Shown in pieces: positions 44,791-56,166 of a stretch of 64,000 nt of DNA (positions are counted from its first letter, which is position 1; the number at the start of each line of letters is the position of its first letter). A program made the position numbers and the translations under genes. Source of the DNA: Piliocolobus tephrosceles (lineage: Eukaryota; Chordata; Mammalia; Primates; Cercopithecidae); the NCBI RefSeq assembly GCF_002776525.5, contig NC_045439.1:158843208-158907207 (forward strand), written 5' to 3'. A model generated the notes under the pieces. That model ran no database searches, was not told the DNA's origin, and saw nothing but the letters and a program-made list of their open reading frames with translations.

Positions 44791-45163
44791 ACTTCTGCAT
44801 AAATTATTTAAATAAGAATTTGGAAGAAGGGAGCAGGTTTAGAATGCTACTGTTAATATAATAACGCTTATTTTGGTGGTATTCACTGTACCTCATGTGA
44901 TTATGGATTCTCTATGGGACATTTCTTGTGGAAGATAGAGACAGGAGCTGAGTAGTTTTGTTTTATTGTTTGGTCGAAATGACATAAGAATGTTTGATGT
45001 TTTAAAACTTGTTTGTTTTGAGAATGCTGTAGTTTCCTTCAGCCTTTTTGTGAGATCAAAATTGGTCATCCATGCTCAGCCAGCTTTCCTTGTGGCCTGT
45101 GTCTGCGCTTGGTGCACTGCGAGAACTTTCGTGATCGTAACCTCTTGTCAGAAGAACTTTCTC
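44791..45163. other. Unassigned sequence
   Basis: No repeat or gene recognised. Confidence 0.35.
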
Positions 45164-45464
45164 TTTTTTTTTTTTTTTTTTTTGAGACAGAGTCTTGCTG
45201 TGTCCCCCAGGCTGGAGTGCAGTGGCACCATCTTGGCTCACCACAAGCTCCACCTCCTGGGTTCACGCCATTCTCTTGCCTCAGCCTCCCGAGTAGTTGG
45301 GACTACAGGTGCCTGCCACCACATCTGGCTAATTTTTTGTATTTTTAGTAAAGACAGGGTTTCACCGTGTTAGCCAGGGTGGTCTCAATCTCCTGACTTC
45401 ATGATCCGCCCGCCTCGGCCTCCCAAAGTGCTGGGATTACAGGCGTGAGCCACTGTGCCCAGCC
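45164..45464 (-). repeat. AluY, antisense, with TSD
   Basis: Poly-T, 'gagacagagtcttgctgtgt' to 'ccactgtgcccagcc'. Flanks share 'agaactttct' (45153 on, 45465 on). Confidence 0.95.
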
Positions 45465-45985
45465 AGAACTTTCTATCTCTTGGCATGAAGCCTTCTGAGC
45501 TTGTTGACCTCATTCTCTGACTTTTTTGTTATAATTTCTGAAAATGATGGCTCTAGGCCATATGTACATTCACTTTCACTGCTCAACTATCCCCATGGTT
45601 TGAAATAATATTAGATAGAATTTGTTTAAAAAGAGAGACTACCTGCTGACCACAGGTTCTAGTAGAATAATGTTGAGGGGGGATAAAAACAACAAAAGGG
45701 TTACCATGAAGGTCATACGTTCAGCAGTCTGGGTCCCTGGGAAACCGTATAGCATAGAAACCCCTACCAATATGTGTAGGATGTGTAATGTGAGAAAGAA
45801 ATGAACTAATGTGGTGTTAAGCCACAGACCCTTTGGGTTAAGTTTGTTACCACAGTATAACCTAGTCTAGTCTAATGCAGAAATCACTACAGAATTAGCA
45901 TGCTACAATTACATGAAAGTGAAAATGTGTGACATTAGCAGTAGCGGGGGCTGGCAACAGAGACACGGATATGTGAGCCTAATGG
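45465..45985. other. Unassigned, with a possible old LTR 3' end
   Basis: 45802-45885 ('gttaagccacagaccctttg', 'gttaccacagtataacctag') resembles the 3' end of old mammalian repeats of the 'gttaagccactgagatttgg' type. The rest is unassigned. Confidence 0.4.
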
Positions 45986-45992
45986 ATGGATG

Positions 45993-45993
45993 G

Positions 45994-46041
<48 letters not shown>

Positions 46042-46051
46042 NNNNNNNNNN

Positions 46052-46098
<47 letters not shown>

Positions 46099-46135
46099 TT
46101 GTCTGTCTACCTACCTATCAATCAATCATCTATCT
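45993..46135 (+). repeat. (TATC)n microsatellite containing a sequence gap
   Basis: Perfect TATC units on both sides of ten Ns, then TGTC/TACC variants and 'atcaatcaatc'. Lies directly upstream of an antisense Alu. Confidence 0.97.
46042..46051. other. Assembly gap (10 N)
   Basis: Ten Ns inside the TATC array; fixed size suggests an unknown real length. Confidence 0.95.
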
Positions 46136-46151
46136 ATCTTTCTTTTCTTTT

Positions 46152-46407
46152 TCTTTTTTTTTTCTTGAGACAAAGTCTCATGCTGTCACCTGGGTGGGAG
46201 TGCAATGGCGTGATCTCAGCTCACTGCAGCCTCCGCCTCCCAGGTTCACGTGATTCTCCTGCCTCAGGCTCCCGAGTAGCTGGGATTCCAGGCACACACC
46301 ACCATGCCCAGCTAATTTTTTGTATTTTAGTAGAGACAGGTTTTCACTATGTTGGCCAGACTGGTCTTGAACTCCTGACCTTATGATCTGTCTGCCTCGG
46401 CCTCCCA
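46152..46407 (-). repeat. Alu, antisense, 5' end missing
   Basis: 'gagacaaagtctcatgctgt' to 'cctcggcctccca', then it turns directly into a sense Alu. The expected 'aagtgctgggattacagg' end is absent. Confidence 0.95.
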
Positions 46408-46621
46408 GCACTTTGGGAGGCCAAGATGGGTGGATCACAAGGTCAGGAGATGGAGACCATCCTGGCTAACATGGTGAAACCCCGTCTCTACTAAAACTAC
46501 AAAAAATTAGCCGGGCGTGGTGGCGGGCACCTGTAGTCCCAGCTTCTCGGGAGGCTGAGGCAGGAGAACGGCGTGAATCCAGGAGGTGGAGCTTGCAGTG
46601 AGCCGAGATCGCGCCACTGCA
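46408..46621 (+). repeat. Alu, sense, both ends missing
   Basis: 'gcactttgggaggccaagat' to 'gatcgcgccactgca'. No poly-A tail, no 5' end. Y-like, low divergence. It forms a nearly spacerless inverted pair with the preceding Alu. Confidence 0.95.
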
Positions 46622-47109
46622 CAATACAATCTTTTTGAAAAATAGTTTGTCGGTTTCTTATAAACATGCAATTACAATAAGAATCAATAATCTAGTTATT
46701 GATCCAATACAAATGAAAATATGTCTGCAAAAATACTTGTTCACAAATATTCAGAGCCATTTTATTCCTCATAGCTGCAATCCAGATACAACCAAATGCT
46801 GTTCACCAGGTGAATAGATAAACATACGGCGTATATTCACACAACCAAATGCTGCTGGGCAGTAGGAAGGAGGTGCTGCTGACACATGCCATAGCACAGA
46901 TGACTATTCAAGCTCTGTGCTCAGGGAATGGAGCAAGAATCAGGATGTTTACTCTGTGATTCCACTTCTGTGAAACTGCAGAAAAGACAAACTCAGAAAC
47001 TATGGTGACAGGAACAATGCTCAAGAAGTCATAGATTCCAGTGAAATATCTGGGACTATCCCATTGTTATACAAAGTTATACAACATTTTTACGTGGGCT
47101 GAGGAGGGG
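46622..47109 (+). mobile_element. L1M 3' part, sense
   Basis: 'tcatagctgcaatccagata', 'gtgaatagataaacatacgg', 'gaatcaggatgtttactctg', 'gattccacttctgtgaaact'. Mutated. Confidence 0.7.
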
Positions 47110-47519
47110 GACAGGCATGAGTGAACTGAATGAGGACACTCACTCCCTGCCAGAAGGTCCTTTCTTCTCTCTTTTTTTTTCCAGGAGTCTTTACTCACGT
47201 TTTACCCTCTGAGATCACTGGGTAGAATTAGAGGTTTTTTCCAACAAGCTCATGTATACCTCCACCTTCTATATTTGTTCTTGGCATATTTACCCCAAAT
47301 ATCACACACACACTGCCATGGAAAACACTTGCTTTGAAAGTGCTATTTTTCTGTAACACACACACACACACATGCCCCTAAGCAAAAGTCTTTTTAAAAT
47401 TGCATGTTTAATATGCTTAATCCACCCATTTACCTCTGTTCATGTCATATCTGTGTATCTGTGGAGTTGAAGTTTGGGTTCTGGACTCTGGCATTGGATC
47501 TTGATGGATCATTATGTTC
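47110..47519. other. Unassigned, with a (CA)9 run at 47355-47372
   Basis: No gene or further repeat recognised. Confidence 0.45.
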
Positions 47520-47820
47520 TTTTTTTCTTTTTCTTTTTCTTTTTTTTTTTTTTATTTGTTTGTTTTGTTGAGACAGAGTCTCGCTCTGTTGCCCAGGCTG
47601 GAGTGCAGTGGGACAGTCTCGGCTCACTGCAACCTCTGCCTCCTCTGAGTAGCCGGGATTACAGACACCCGTCACCATGCCCAGCTAATTTTTGTATCTT
47701 TAGTAGAGACAGGGTTTCACCATGTTGGCCAGGCTGGTCTCGAACTCCTGACCTCAGGTGATGCACCCACCTCGGCCTCCCAAAGTATTGGGATTACAGG
47801 CGTGAGTCACCATGCTCGGC
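47520..47820 (-). repeat. AluS-like, antisense, with T-rich head and deletion
   Basis: 'gagacagagtctcgctctgt' to 'gagtcaccatgctcggc'. About 35 bp are missing between 'cctctgcctcc' and 'tgagtagccggg'. Confidence 0.94.
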
Positions 47821-47939
47821 TTTTTTTCTAAAACAAAAACAGACAGACATGTAATTCCTTAATATAAAGTGTACAGTTCCTATGATTGTTGGCCATTTGT
47901 ATATCTTTTTATTTTCTTTGACCCCTTCTTCCTTTGAGT

Positions 47940-48475
47940 GTCTGTATTCTTTTGAGCAATCCCATGGCTGGGTATATATCCACTGTGTAAAATGGACACC
48001 CGCACTAGTATCTTTATCATGGCACCGCTTACAATAGCAAAGTCATGGAACCAACCTAAGTGCCCATCACTGCCAGACTGGATAAAGAAAACGTGTTAAA
48101 TGTACACCATGAAATACCATGCAGCCATAAAAAATGAATGCAATAATCTCCTTTGGAGCTACATGGATCAACCAGCGACCATTATCCTAAGTGAGCTAAC
48201 TCAAAAGCAGAAAATCAAATATGGCACATTATCTCGCTTGTAAGTGGGAGCAAAACAATGGGTACATATGGACATAAAGATGGAAATAATACACTAAAAG
48301 AGACTCCAAAAGAGGAGAAATTGGGAGTGGGGGTGAGAATTGGTAAATTATTTATTACAACGTTCAATATTTGGGTGACAGACACACAGAAGCCCAACCC
48401 CCGTCATTACCCATGTAATACCCATGTAACAAACAGGTATATGTACCCCTTGAATCTAACATTAAAAAACAAATT
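47940..48475 (+). mobile_element. L1P 3' end, sense, 5'-truncated
   Basis: 'gcaatcccatggctgggtat', 'gcttacaatagcaaagtcat', 'gagctacatggatcaaccag', 'caaacaggtatatgtacccc'. Frames broken. Confidence 0.9.
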
Positions 48476-48484
48476 CCCCCAACT

Positions 48485-48800
48485 GTTCATGGCCTTTGCT
48501 CACTTTTCATGAGTTTACTTTTGTTGTTGTTGTTGTTGGGTTCTTTGTGTTTCTTGTAAGTTCTGAATAGCAGTGTCGTGTTAGATGCATATTTTGCAAA
48601 TATTTTCTCCCATTCTGCAGGTTGTCTGTTCCCTTTGTTGCTTCTTTCTTTTTCTATGGAAAAGTATTTTAGTTTAATAAGTCTCATTTGTCTATTTTTG
48701 CTTTTGCTGCTTGTGCTTTTTGAGGTCTTAGTCATGAATTCTTTGCAGAGAGCAATGTCCAGAAAAGTTTTCTCTAGGTCTCCTTCTAATACTTAATTTA
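48485..48800 (-). mobile_element. L1 ORF2 piece, antisense
   Basis: 'tgttcatggcctttgctcac', 'tattttctcccattctgcag', 'ttagtttaataagtctcatt'. Older than the next piece. Confidence 0.82.
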
Positions 48801-49403
48801 AAGTGTCTTGTAAATTCTGCATATTAGACCTTTGTCAGATAGGTAGATTGCAAAAATTTTTCTCCCATTCTGTAGGTTGCCTGTTAGTTCTGGTGATTTT
48901 TTTTCTCCACAGAAGCTCTTTAGTTTAATTAGATCCCATTTGTCAATTTTAGCTTTTGTTGCAATTGCTTTTGGTGATTTCATCATAAAATCTTTGCCCA
49001 TGCCTGTATCCTGAATGGTATTGCCTAAATTTTCTTCTAGGGTTTTTATGGTTTTGGGTTTTACATTTAAATCTTTAGTCTGCCTTGAGTTAATTTTTGT
49101 ACAAGGTGTAAGGAAGGGGTCCCGTTTCAGTTTTCTGCATATGGTTAGCCGGTTTTCCGAGCACCATTTATTAAATCGGGAATCCTTTCCCCATTGCTTG
49201 GTTTTGTCAGGTTTGTCGAAAATCAGATGGTTATAGATGTGTGGCCTTATTTCTGAGATCCCTCTGCTGTTCCATTGGTCTATATGTCTGTTTTGGTACC
49301 AGTACCATGCTGTTTTGGTTACTGTAGACTTATAACATAGTTTGAAATCAGGTAGCATGATGCCTCCAGCTTTGTCTTTGCAGTTTTCTATACATAAGAT
49401 CAT
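48798..49403 (-). pseudogene. L1 ORF2 internal fragment (201 codons)
   Basis: The longest open frame of the window. It contains the L1 ORF2 stretch 'TIQDTGMGKDFMMKSPKAIA' and 'KIDKWDLIKLKSFCGEKK'. Only the region C-terminal to the reverse-transcriptase core is present. It lies in an inverted, truncated L1 and is not a functional gene. Confidence 0.9.
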
Positions 49404-49676
49404 ATTGTCAGCATATAGAGATAATTCGAATTCCTATTTTCCAGTCTGGGTGCCTTTGTTTTTTCTTTTTCTTGCCTGATTGTTCTGACCAGGACTTTCA
49501 GTACTACACTGGATAGGAGTGGTAAAAGTGGAATCCTTGTCTTGTTACAGTTCTTAGGGGCATTGTTTTCAATTTTTCTCCATTCGGTATGATTTTGGCT
49601 ATAAGTTTATCATACATGTTCTTTATTTTGAGGTATGTTGCTTCTATGTGTAATTTGTTGAGGATTTTTACTATAA
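48801..49676 (-). mobile_element. L1 ORF2 segment, antisense (inverted 5' part)
   Basis: 'tttgtcagataggtagattg', 'tagtttaattagatcccatt', 'gcccatgcctgtatcctgaa', 'accagtaccatgctgttttg', with a deletion near 49385. It abuts a sense L1 3' segment at 49728 that starts where this one begins in the consensus. Confidence 0.9.
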
Positions 49677-49727
49677 TAAAAATAATCATAATAAAAATGA
49701 TGCTGAATTGTTTCTAATGCTGTTTCT

Positions 49728-50492
49728 GAGAATTATAAATTAAAACCAAACGGAGATATCATTTTACACCAGTCACAATGGCTATTGCTAAAAAGTGAAA
49801 AATAACAGATGTTAGCAAAGGATGCAGAGAAAAAGGAACACTTACATCCTCACTGTTGGTGGGGATGTAAATTAGTACAACCTATGTGGAAAACAGTATG
49901 GAGATTTCTCAAATAACTAATCGTAGAACTGCCATACGGTCCAGCAATCCTACTGCTGGTATCTACCCACAGGAAAAGAAGTCATTAGGTAAAGAAGATA
50001 CTTGCACCCAGATGCTTAGTATAGCACTCTTCACAACAGCAAGGATGTGGAATCATTTAGATGTCCATCAGCTGATAAATAAAATGTGGAATACACACAC
50101 ACACACACACACACACACGTATACATGATGGAATACTTTTCAACCATAGAAAATAGTAAAATCACATCTTTTGCAGCAACATGAATGGAGCTGGAGGCCA
50201 TTAGCTTAAGTAAAACAAGTCTTAAACAGAAACTCAAATGTAACATGTTGTAACTGCAGTTTGTAAGTGGGAGCTAAATAATGTGCACACATGGCCATAG
50301 GTTGTGGGATAAGAGACACTGGACACTCAAATGTATGGGAGGGTGTAGGGATGCCAGGAAAGAGAAATCACTTAATGGACGTTGTGCCTGTTATTCAGGT
50401 GATGGTTACAATAAAATCCCAGACTTTGGCACTGTGCAACATATCCATGTAACAAAATTCGCTTGCACTCCTTAAATTTATGCAAATAAAAA
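49728..50492 (+). mobile_element. L1 3' segment, sense
   Basis: 'ggagatatcattttacacca', 'tcacaatggctattgctaaa', 'ccagcaatcctactgctgg', 'gtttgtaagtgggagctaaa', ending in an A-rich stretch. Contains a CA microsatellite at 50092-50118. Confidence 0.92.
50092..50118 (+). repeat. (CA)n microsatellite
   Basis: Thirteen AC units inside the L1 ORF2 tail. Confidence 0.95.
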
Positions 50493-50494
50493 AT

Positions 50495-51180
50495 TAAGTG
50501 TACAATTCCATTGGTTTTATAATAGCTGCAGATATGTGCAGACATCATCACAGGTAATTACAGAACATTTTAATTACACGAATTATCATTTGCTTTAGCT
50601 ATCACCACCAACCCTCACTAACGTCTAATATACTTTTTTTGTTTGAGACAGGATGTCACTCTGTCACCCAGGTTGGAATGCAGTGGCATCATCTCAGCTC
50701 ACTGCAACTTCTGCCTCCAAGGCTCAAGCAATCCTCCCACCTCAGTCTCCTGAGTAGCTGGGATCACAGATGCACACGACCACACCCGGCTAATTTGTGT
50801 GTGTGTGTGTGTGTGTGTGTGTATTTTTGGTAGAGACAGGGGGTCACCATGTTGCCCAGGCTGGTCTTGAACCCCTGAGATCAGGTTTTCCACCCACCTT
50901 GGCCTCCCAGAGTGCTGGGATTACAGATGTGAGCCACTGCACCTGGCTAGCAACCACCAATATACTTTATAGGCCTATAGTCTGCTGATTTTGGACAGTC
51001 CATATGAACGGAATAATATAATATGTGGTCTTTTGTTATGGGCTTCTTTCACTTAGCGTGATATTTCCAAGGCTCATCAGTGTTGCACCCTATGTCAGTG
51101 CTTCATTCCTTTGTATGGCCCAATAATATTCCATTGTATAAATATGCAACATTTTGTTGATCCATTATGTTATCTTTAAA
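50495..51180 (-). mobile_element. L1M 3' UTR, antisense, split by an Alu
   Basis: 'ttccattggttttataatag' and 'agacatcatcacaggtaatt' before the Alu; 'cacttagcgtgatatttcca' and 'caataatattccattgtata' after it. Confidence 0.8.
50636..50949 (-). repeat. Alu, antisense, with an internal (TG)n
   Basis: 'gagacaggatgtcactctgt' to 'ccactgcacctggct'. A run of about twelve TG units (50797-50822) grew inside the middle segment. Flanks share 'aatatacttt'. Confidence 0.94.
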
Positions 51181-52087
51181 TAGACAGAGGACTGCAGATC
51201 TACCTGAGCTTACTGAGCACTTTGAATATACTTTGGAAATACTGAGGGAAACAGTATCTAAGTTTATCACTACCCAGAGCGTAAGAAGTATGAATCTTTC
51301 TCTCTGCTATTCCTAGTATTTATTCGAGAACTCTAACAGTCTGCTAAATTCAAAGCAGACTGCTTGGAACGTGCTAGATGATACAACAAGAGAATACAGA
51401 ATATTAAAATTAGGGCGAACTGGAGATTTGTTCTTGAATTGGTAAAAGTCATGGTATGGTGTGTATAGTGTGGAATAGCAAGAAATTGTGTCACCCTCTG
51501 AGCTGTAAGGGGTCTTCTTAGATTCTGTGCCATGTTTATAGCAAACATCAGGTACTCTTAATTTTAGCTCAGGTATACTGAAGAGGTGAATTAAAAGGGT
51601 GGTAGAACTTTTGTTTCTTACCATTAAGAAGAGCTTAGACTGGACTTTTCCTCCTGTCATAAACTGGGAGAAATACATGAAACAATCGTGTTTAAACATT
51701 AACAGGAGGCAGCATAGAACTGCATCTTTGAGAGAAAAGAAGGAAACAATTGCTCCACTTTTGTCCCTGAAGCCCCTTTCAACTATAATGGACGAAGTGG
51801 GATACTAAGAAACAGTAGAACTGTTCTAATATGAAGAAACAAAGGTCAGGGCTCAGGGAGTTGAGATGCCTGGGATTTATGGGACATAGTAACAAAGGAA
51901 AGAAAAATATGCAGAAATAAAAAGCTCCAGAAATCTGCCTCGATTCCCATTGCGTCTGCTACCAAGCCAGGCACATGTGGGAGAACACACCGGGAGACTA
52001 GGCAAAAGCAACCACAGAGCTGTGAGCTGAGCGTGTTCTAAACGTTGTGCAGATCCGAAGAACGTCCCATCACAGATCAGGCAGACC
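51181..52087. other. Unassigned 0.9-kb stretch
   Basis: No repeat recognised. A minus-strand frame of 128 codons (51313-51699) has no family resemblance. Confidence 0.35.
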
Positions 52088-52361
52088 GGCCGGGCACAGT
52101 GGCTCACGCCTGTAATCCCAGCACTTTGGGATGCTGAGGCGGGCAGATCGAGACCAGCCTGACCAAGATGGAAAAACCCCGTCTCTACTAAATATACAAA
52201 AAAATTAGCCAGGCATGGTGGTACATGCCTGTAATCCCAGCTACTCAGGAGGCTGAGGCAGGAGAAAAGCTTGAACCCGGGAGGCGGAGATTGCAGTGAG
52301 TCGAGATCACACCATTGCACTCCAGTCTGGGCAACAAGAGTGAAACTCCGTCTGAAAAAAA
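52088..52361 (+). repeat. AluS-like with internal deletion
   Basis: 'ggccgggcacagtggctcac' to 'gtctgaaaaaaag'. About 18 bp are missing between 'gggcagatc' and 'gagaccagcc'. Confidence 0.94.
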
Positions 52362-52785
52362 GAACAACCACCAAGACATTCGGGGGAAATCCAGAAAGAA
52401 TGACTCATTAGTAATGGAGTCAGACTATCAGTAAAGTAACACCAGGCCTGCCTTAATAATGCCTCAAAATTAGCCTCAAAATGATTGAGCTGATTTGCAA
52501 GTTTCTTAATTTTCTGTGTGAACAAAGGCCAACAGAATCCATATAATCAACATTGAAACATTCACAATATTCACAAACTGAATATTCACAATATTCAGCA
52601 TTCACTCAAAAATCACTACACATGTGAAAAGCAGGAAAATGTGATCCATAACTAGGAGAAAAATCTGTCAACTGAAATAGACTCAGATGTGATGGGATTC
52701 GTGGATCAGAATTTAGAATGTATAGTGTAAACACTTTAAATAACTCTTTATTATAAATGGCATGTTAATATATATTTTAAAATTC
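52362..52785. other. Unassigned, with a short tandem at 52551-52606
   Basis: Repeats of 'attcacaatattcac' occur around 52560-52606. Otherwise nothing recognised. Confidence 0.4.
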
Positions 52786-54475
52786 TAAGGTGTCTACAAA
52801 ACATACAGTAAGAGTAAGCAGTGGATTTGACAGGATTGCATGGCACAGAGTCGAAACACAAAAATTCATTGTATCTCTACCACTAGCAAACAATTTGAAA
52901 ATAAAAAATAAAATATTACCACTTATAGCAAACAACAAACATAAAACCAGGATATATTTAACAAAATATTTTCAAGACCTCTGCAGTGAAAACAGTCACC
53001 ATGCGAATTTAAAGAAGATCTAAACGAATGGAAATATATAGCATGGTCATGGTCATACGGGCTCAATATTGTTAAGATGTCAAGTAGATGTATAATGTGC
53101 AAACTCATCAAAATAACAGGATGATTTTTAAATAAAATGAAGATCTCATTCAAAAATTAATTTGGAAGTGCAAAAGACCTAGAATGTCCAAAACCATTTT
53201 GAAATCAAGGATCAAAATTGAAGTATTCACAATGTCTGATTTTAAGTTACTATAAAGCTACATTGATCACAACAGTGCATTATTGGTCTAATGGTAAACA
53301 TGCAGCGTCATGGAACAGTATGGAGAGTGCAGGAACAGACCCATACGTATATGGGTCAGTTGTTTTCTGACAACATTTCCAAGGTAGTTCAATCAGGAAC
53401 AGATAGTCTTTAACAATCAACAATTGATTATCCATTCCGTGATCTTTATTTCACATCAAACACAAAATTAACTCGACATAGACCATAGTACTAAACATGA
53501 AAGCTAAAGTTATAACCCATCTAGGAGAAAATATTTTAACAACAAAATACATTTATTCATTTTCTACATTATTTTATTATTTATTTATTTTTAACTTTTA
53601 AGTCCAGGGGTACAAGCACAGGTGTGTTACATAGGTAGACTTGTGTCATGAGGGTTTGTTGTACAGATTATTTCAACACCCAGGTATTAAAATTAGTTCA
53701 TGATTTTAGGTGAGACATACTTTGAACCATAAATGAAAACTTAATATCTGAACTTGATCCAAAAATTGTGTTATTTGAAAGATGTTTTTAAGGAAATAAA
53801 ATGACAAGCCACAAACTGTGAGAAAGTATGTATAATACATATATCTGGCAAGTTAATTGTATCTACAATATGGAAAAAAATCTTAAAATTAAGATGTAAG
53901 GCAAGCAATTCAATAAAACATGAAAAAAATACTTAACCAGACACTAGAAGATAAATGAATGGCCAGTACACTCCACAAAGATGCTTAGCATGAGTTGTCA
54001 TCAGAGAAATGCAAATTTAAAAAACCACAATGCAATGGTATTACGCAGCCAGTAGAATGGCTAAAATTTAAGAGGTTGGCAATACTAATTGTTGGCACTA
54101 ATGTGAAACAAATGAAATCATTATATACTGCTGTTAGGATCATCAAATTATACAACTTTTTAAAGCACACAGTTTGGAAATTTATTATAGAGGTAAACAT
54201 ATAGTTACCATATGAATAAGTTATATCCCCAAACAGAAAACTACCAAAATTTCTATCAACAATTGAATGGGGAACTAATCATGTTATATCCATAAAATGG
54301 AACACTTCTAAGCTATAATAAGGAACAAACTACTGAAACACACAACATGAATGAACCTCAAAAATACTTGCTAAGTAAAAGAAGTGAGACATCATACTGC
54401 AATGCACACTTAAAATGGATGAACTTTGTTGTATGTTAGTTATAATAATAAGGTTAATGATTTTAAAAGAAGTTG
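52786..54475 (+). mobile_element. L1M, sense, split by a short antisense L1
   Basis: 'caagacctctgcagtgaaaa', 'tgcaaaagacctagaatgtc', 'ataaagctacattgatcaca', and after 53700 'catcagagaaatgcaaattt' and 'gaatgaacctcaaaaatact'. Strongly mutated. Confidence 0.8.
53565..53700 (-). mobile_element. Short L1 3' end, antisense
   Basis: 'cttttaagtccaggggtaca', 'agcacaggtgtgttacatag' and 'tgtacagattatttcaacac' are the start of an antisense L1P 3' end. It is strongly 5'-truncated and inserted in the L1M. Confidence 0.85.
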
Positions 54476-55348
54476 ATGAATACGCCCACCCTCTGTGCCT
54501 GAGTTTCTTTCTAAATTAAATTGAATTTTTATTGACATATAGTAATTGTACATTTATGAGGTACAATGTTATGTTCAGATACATGTATACATTGTGTAAT
54601 TATCAGTGGTAATTAGTATATCCGTCACCTTGACATTTATCATTTCTGTATCGTGAGAACGTCAACAATCCTCTCTTCCAGCTATTTGAAATATACAATG
54701 CATTATTGTTGGCTGTCGTCACCCTCCCATGAAATATAGTACCAGAACTTAGTCCTCCTATTGAACCATAACAATTTTCCCAGTGACCAACCTTGTCTCA
54801 TTTCTTTCTCCCTCCTATTCTCCCCAGTCTCTGATAATCACTATTATATTCTCAACTTCTATAAGATCATTTTTTAAATGTGACGTAGAAATGAGATCCT
54901 GCAATAGTTGTCATTCTGTGTCTGGCTTACTTTACTTAGTATAATGTCCTTCAGTTTCATTCTTGTCTCAAATGGCAGGATTTTTTATGGCTGAATAGTA
55001 TTCCACTGTGTATACAGGCCTTATCTTATGTGTCTGTTCATCTCTTTGTGGGCACAGGTTGGTTCCTTATTCTGGCTATTGTGAATCATGCTGCAATAAA
55101 CATGAGAATGCAGATGTCTCTTTGACCTGTTTTCATGGGTATATACCCAGTAGTGAGATCTTCTGGGTGGATGTATTTTTAATGTTTTTGGAGAGGACTC
55201 CATAGTATTTTCTGTAATGGCTATACAAATTTACACTACCAACAACAGTGCATAACAGTTCCTTTTTCTACACATACTTGCCAGCATTTGTTATTTTTTG
55301 TCATTTTGGTAACAGCCATCCTAACTTGGCTGAGGTGATATCTCATTG

Positions 55349-55351
<3 letters not shown>

Positions 55352-55380
<29 letters not shown>

Positions 55381-55663
55381 GAGACAGAGTCTGGTTCTGT
55401 GGCCCAGGCTGGAGTGCAGTGGCCGGATCTCAGCTCACTGCAAGCTCTGCCTCCCGGGTTCACGCCATTCTCCTGCCTCAGCCTCCCGAGTAGCTGGGAC
55501 TACAGGCGCCGCCACCTCGCCAGGCTAGTTTTTTTTGTATTTTTTAGTAGAGACGGGGTTTCACCGTGTTATCCAGGATGGTCTCGATCTCCTGACCTCG
55601 TGATCCGCCCATCTCGGCCTCCCGAAGTGCTGGGATTACAGGCTTGAGCCACCGCGCCTGGCC
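55352..55663 (-). repeat. AluY, Old World monkey type, antisense, with TSD
   Basis: Long poly-T (about 29), then 'gagacagagtctggttctgt' to 'ccaccgcgcctggcc'. Flanks share 'tcattgtgatttt' (55342 on and 55664 on). Confidence 0.96.
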
Positions 55664-55847
55664 CTCATTGTGATTTTTATTTGCATTTCCCTGATGATTA
55701 GTGATCTTGAACATATTTTTCGTATACCTGTTGGTTATTCGTATGTCTTGTCTATCTACGTCTCTTGCCCGTTTTTTACCTAAATATTTTGATTTTTGCT
55801 TTTGAATTATTTGAGTTCCTTACAAGTTTTAGATAACCCCTGTGTCA

Positions 55848-56166
55848 GGCCGGGCGCCGTGGCTCACGCCTGTAATCCCAGCACTTTGGGACGCCGAGAC
55901 GGGCGGATCGCGAGGTCAGGAGATCGAGACCATCCTGGCTAACACGGTGAAACCCCGTCTCTACTAAAAAAAAAAATACAAAAAACTAGCTGGGCGAGGT
56001 GGCGGGCGCCTGTAGTCCCAGCTACTCGGGAGGCTGAGGCAGGAGAATGGTGTGAACCCGGGAGGCGGAGCTGCGGAGCTTGTAGGGAGCTGAGATCTGG
56101 CCGCTGCACTCCAGCCCTGGGAGACAGAGCGAGACTCCGTCTCAAAAAAAAAAAAAAAAAAAAAAA
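55848..56166 (+). repeat. AluY, Old World monkey type, with TSD and internal duplication
   Basis: 'ggccgggcgccgtggctcac' to a 26-base A-run. Flanks share 'aaccc(c)tgtgtca'. In the right arm, 'gcggagct' occurs twice in a row ('ggcggagctgcggagcttgt'). Confidence 0.96.
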
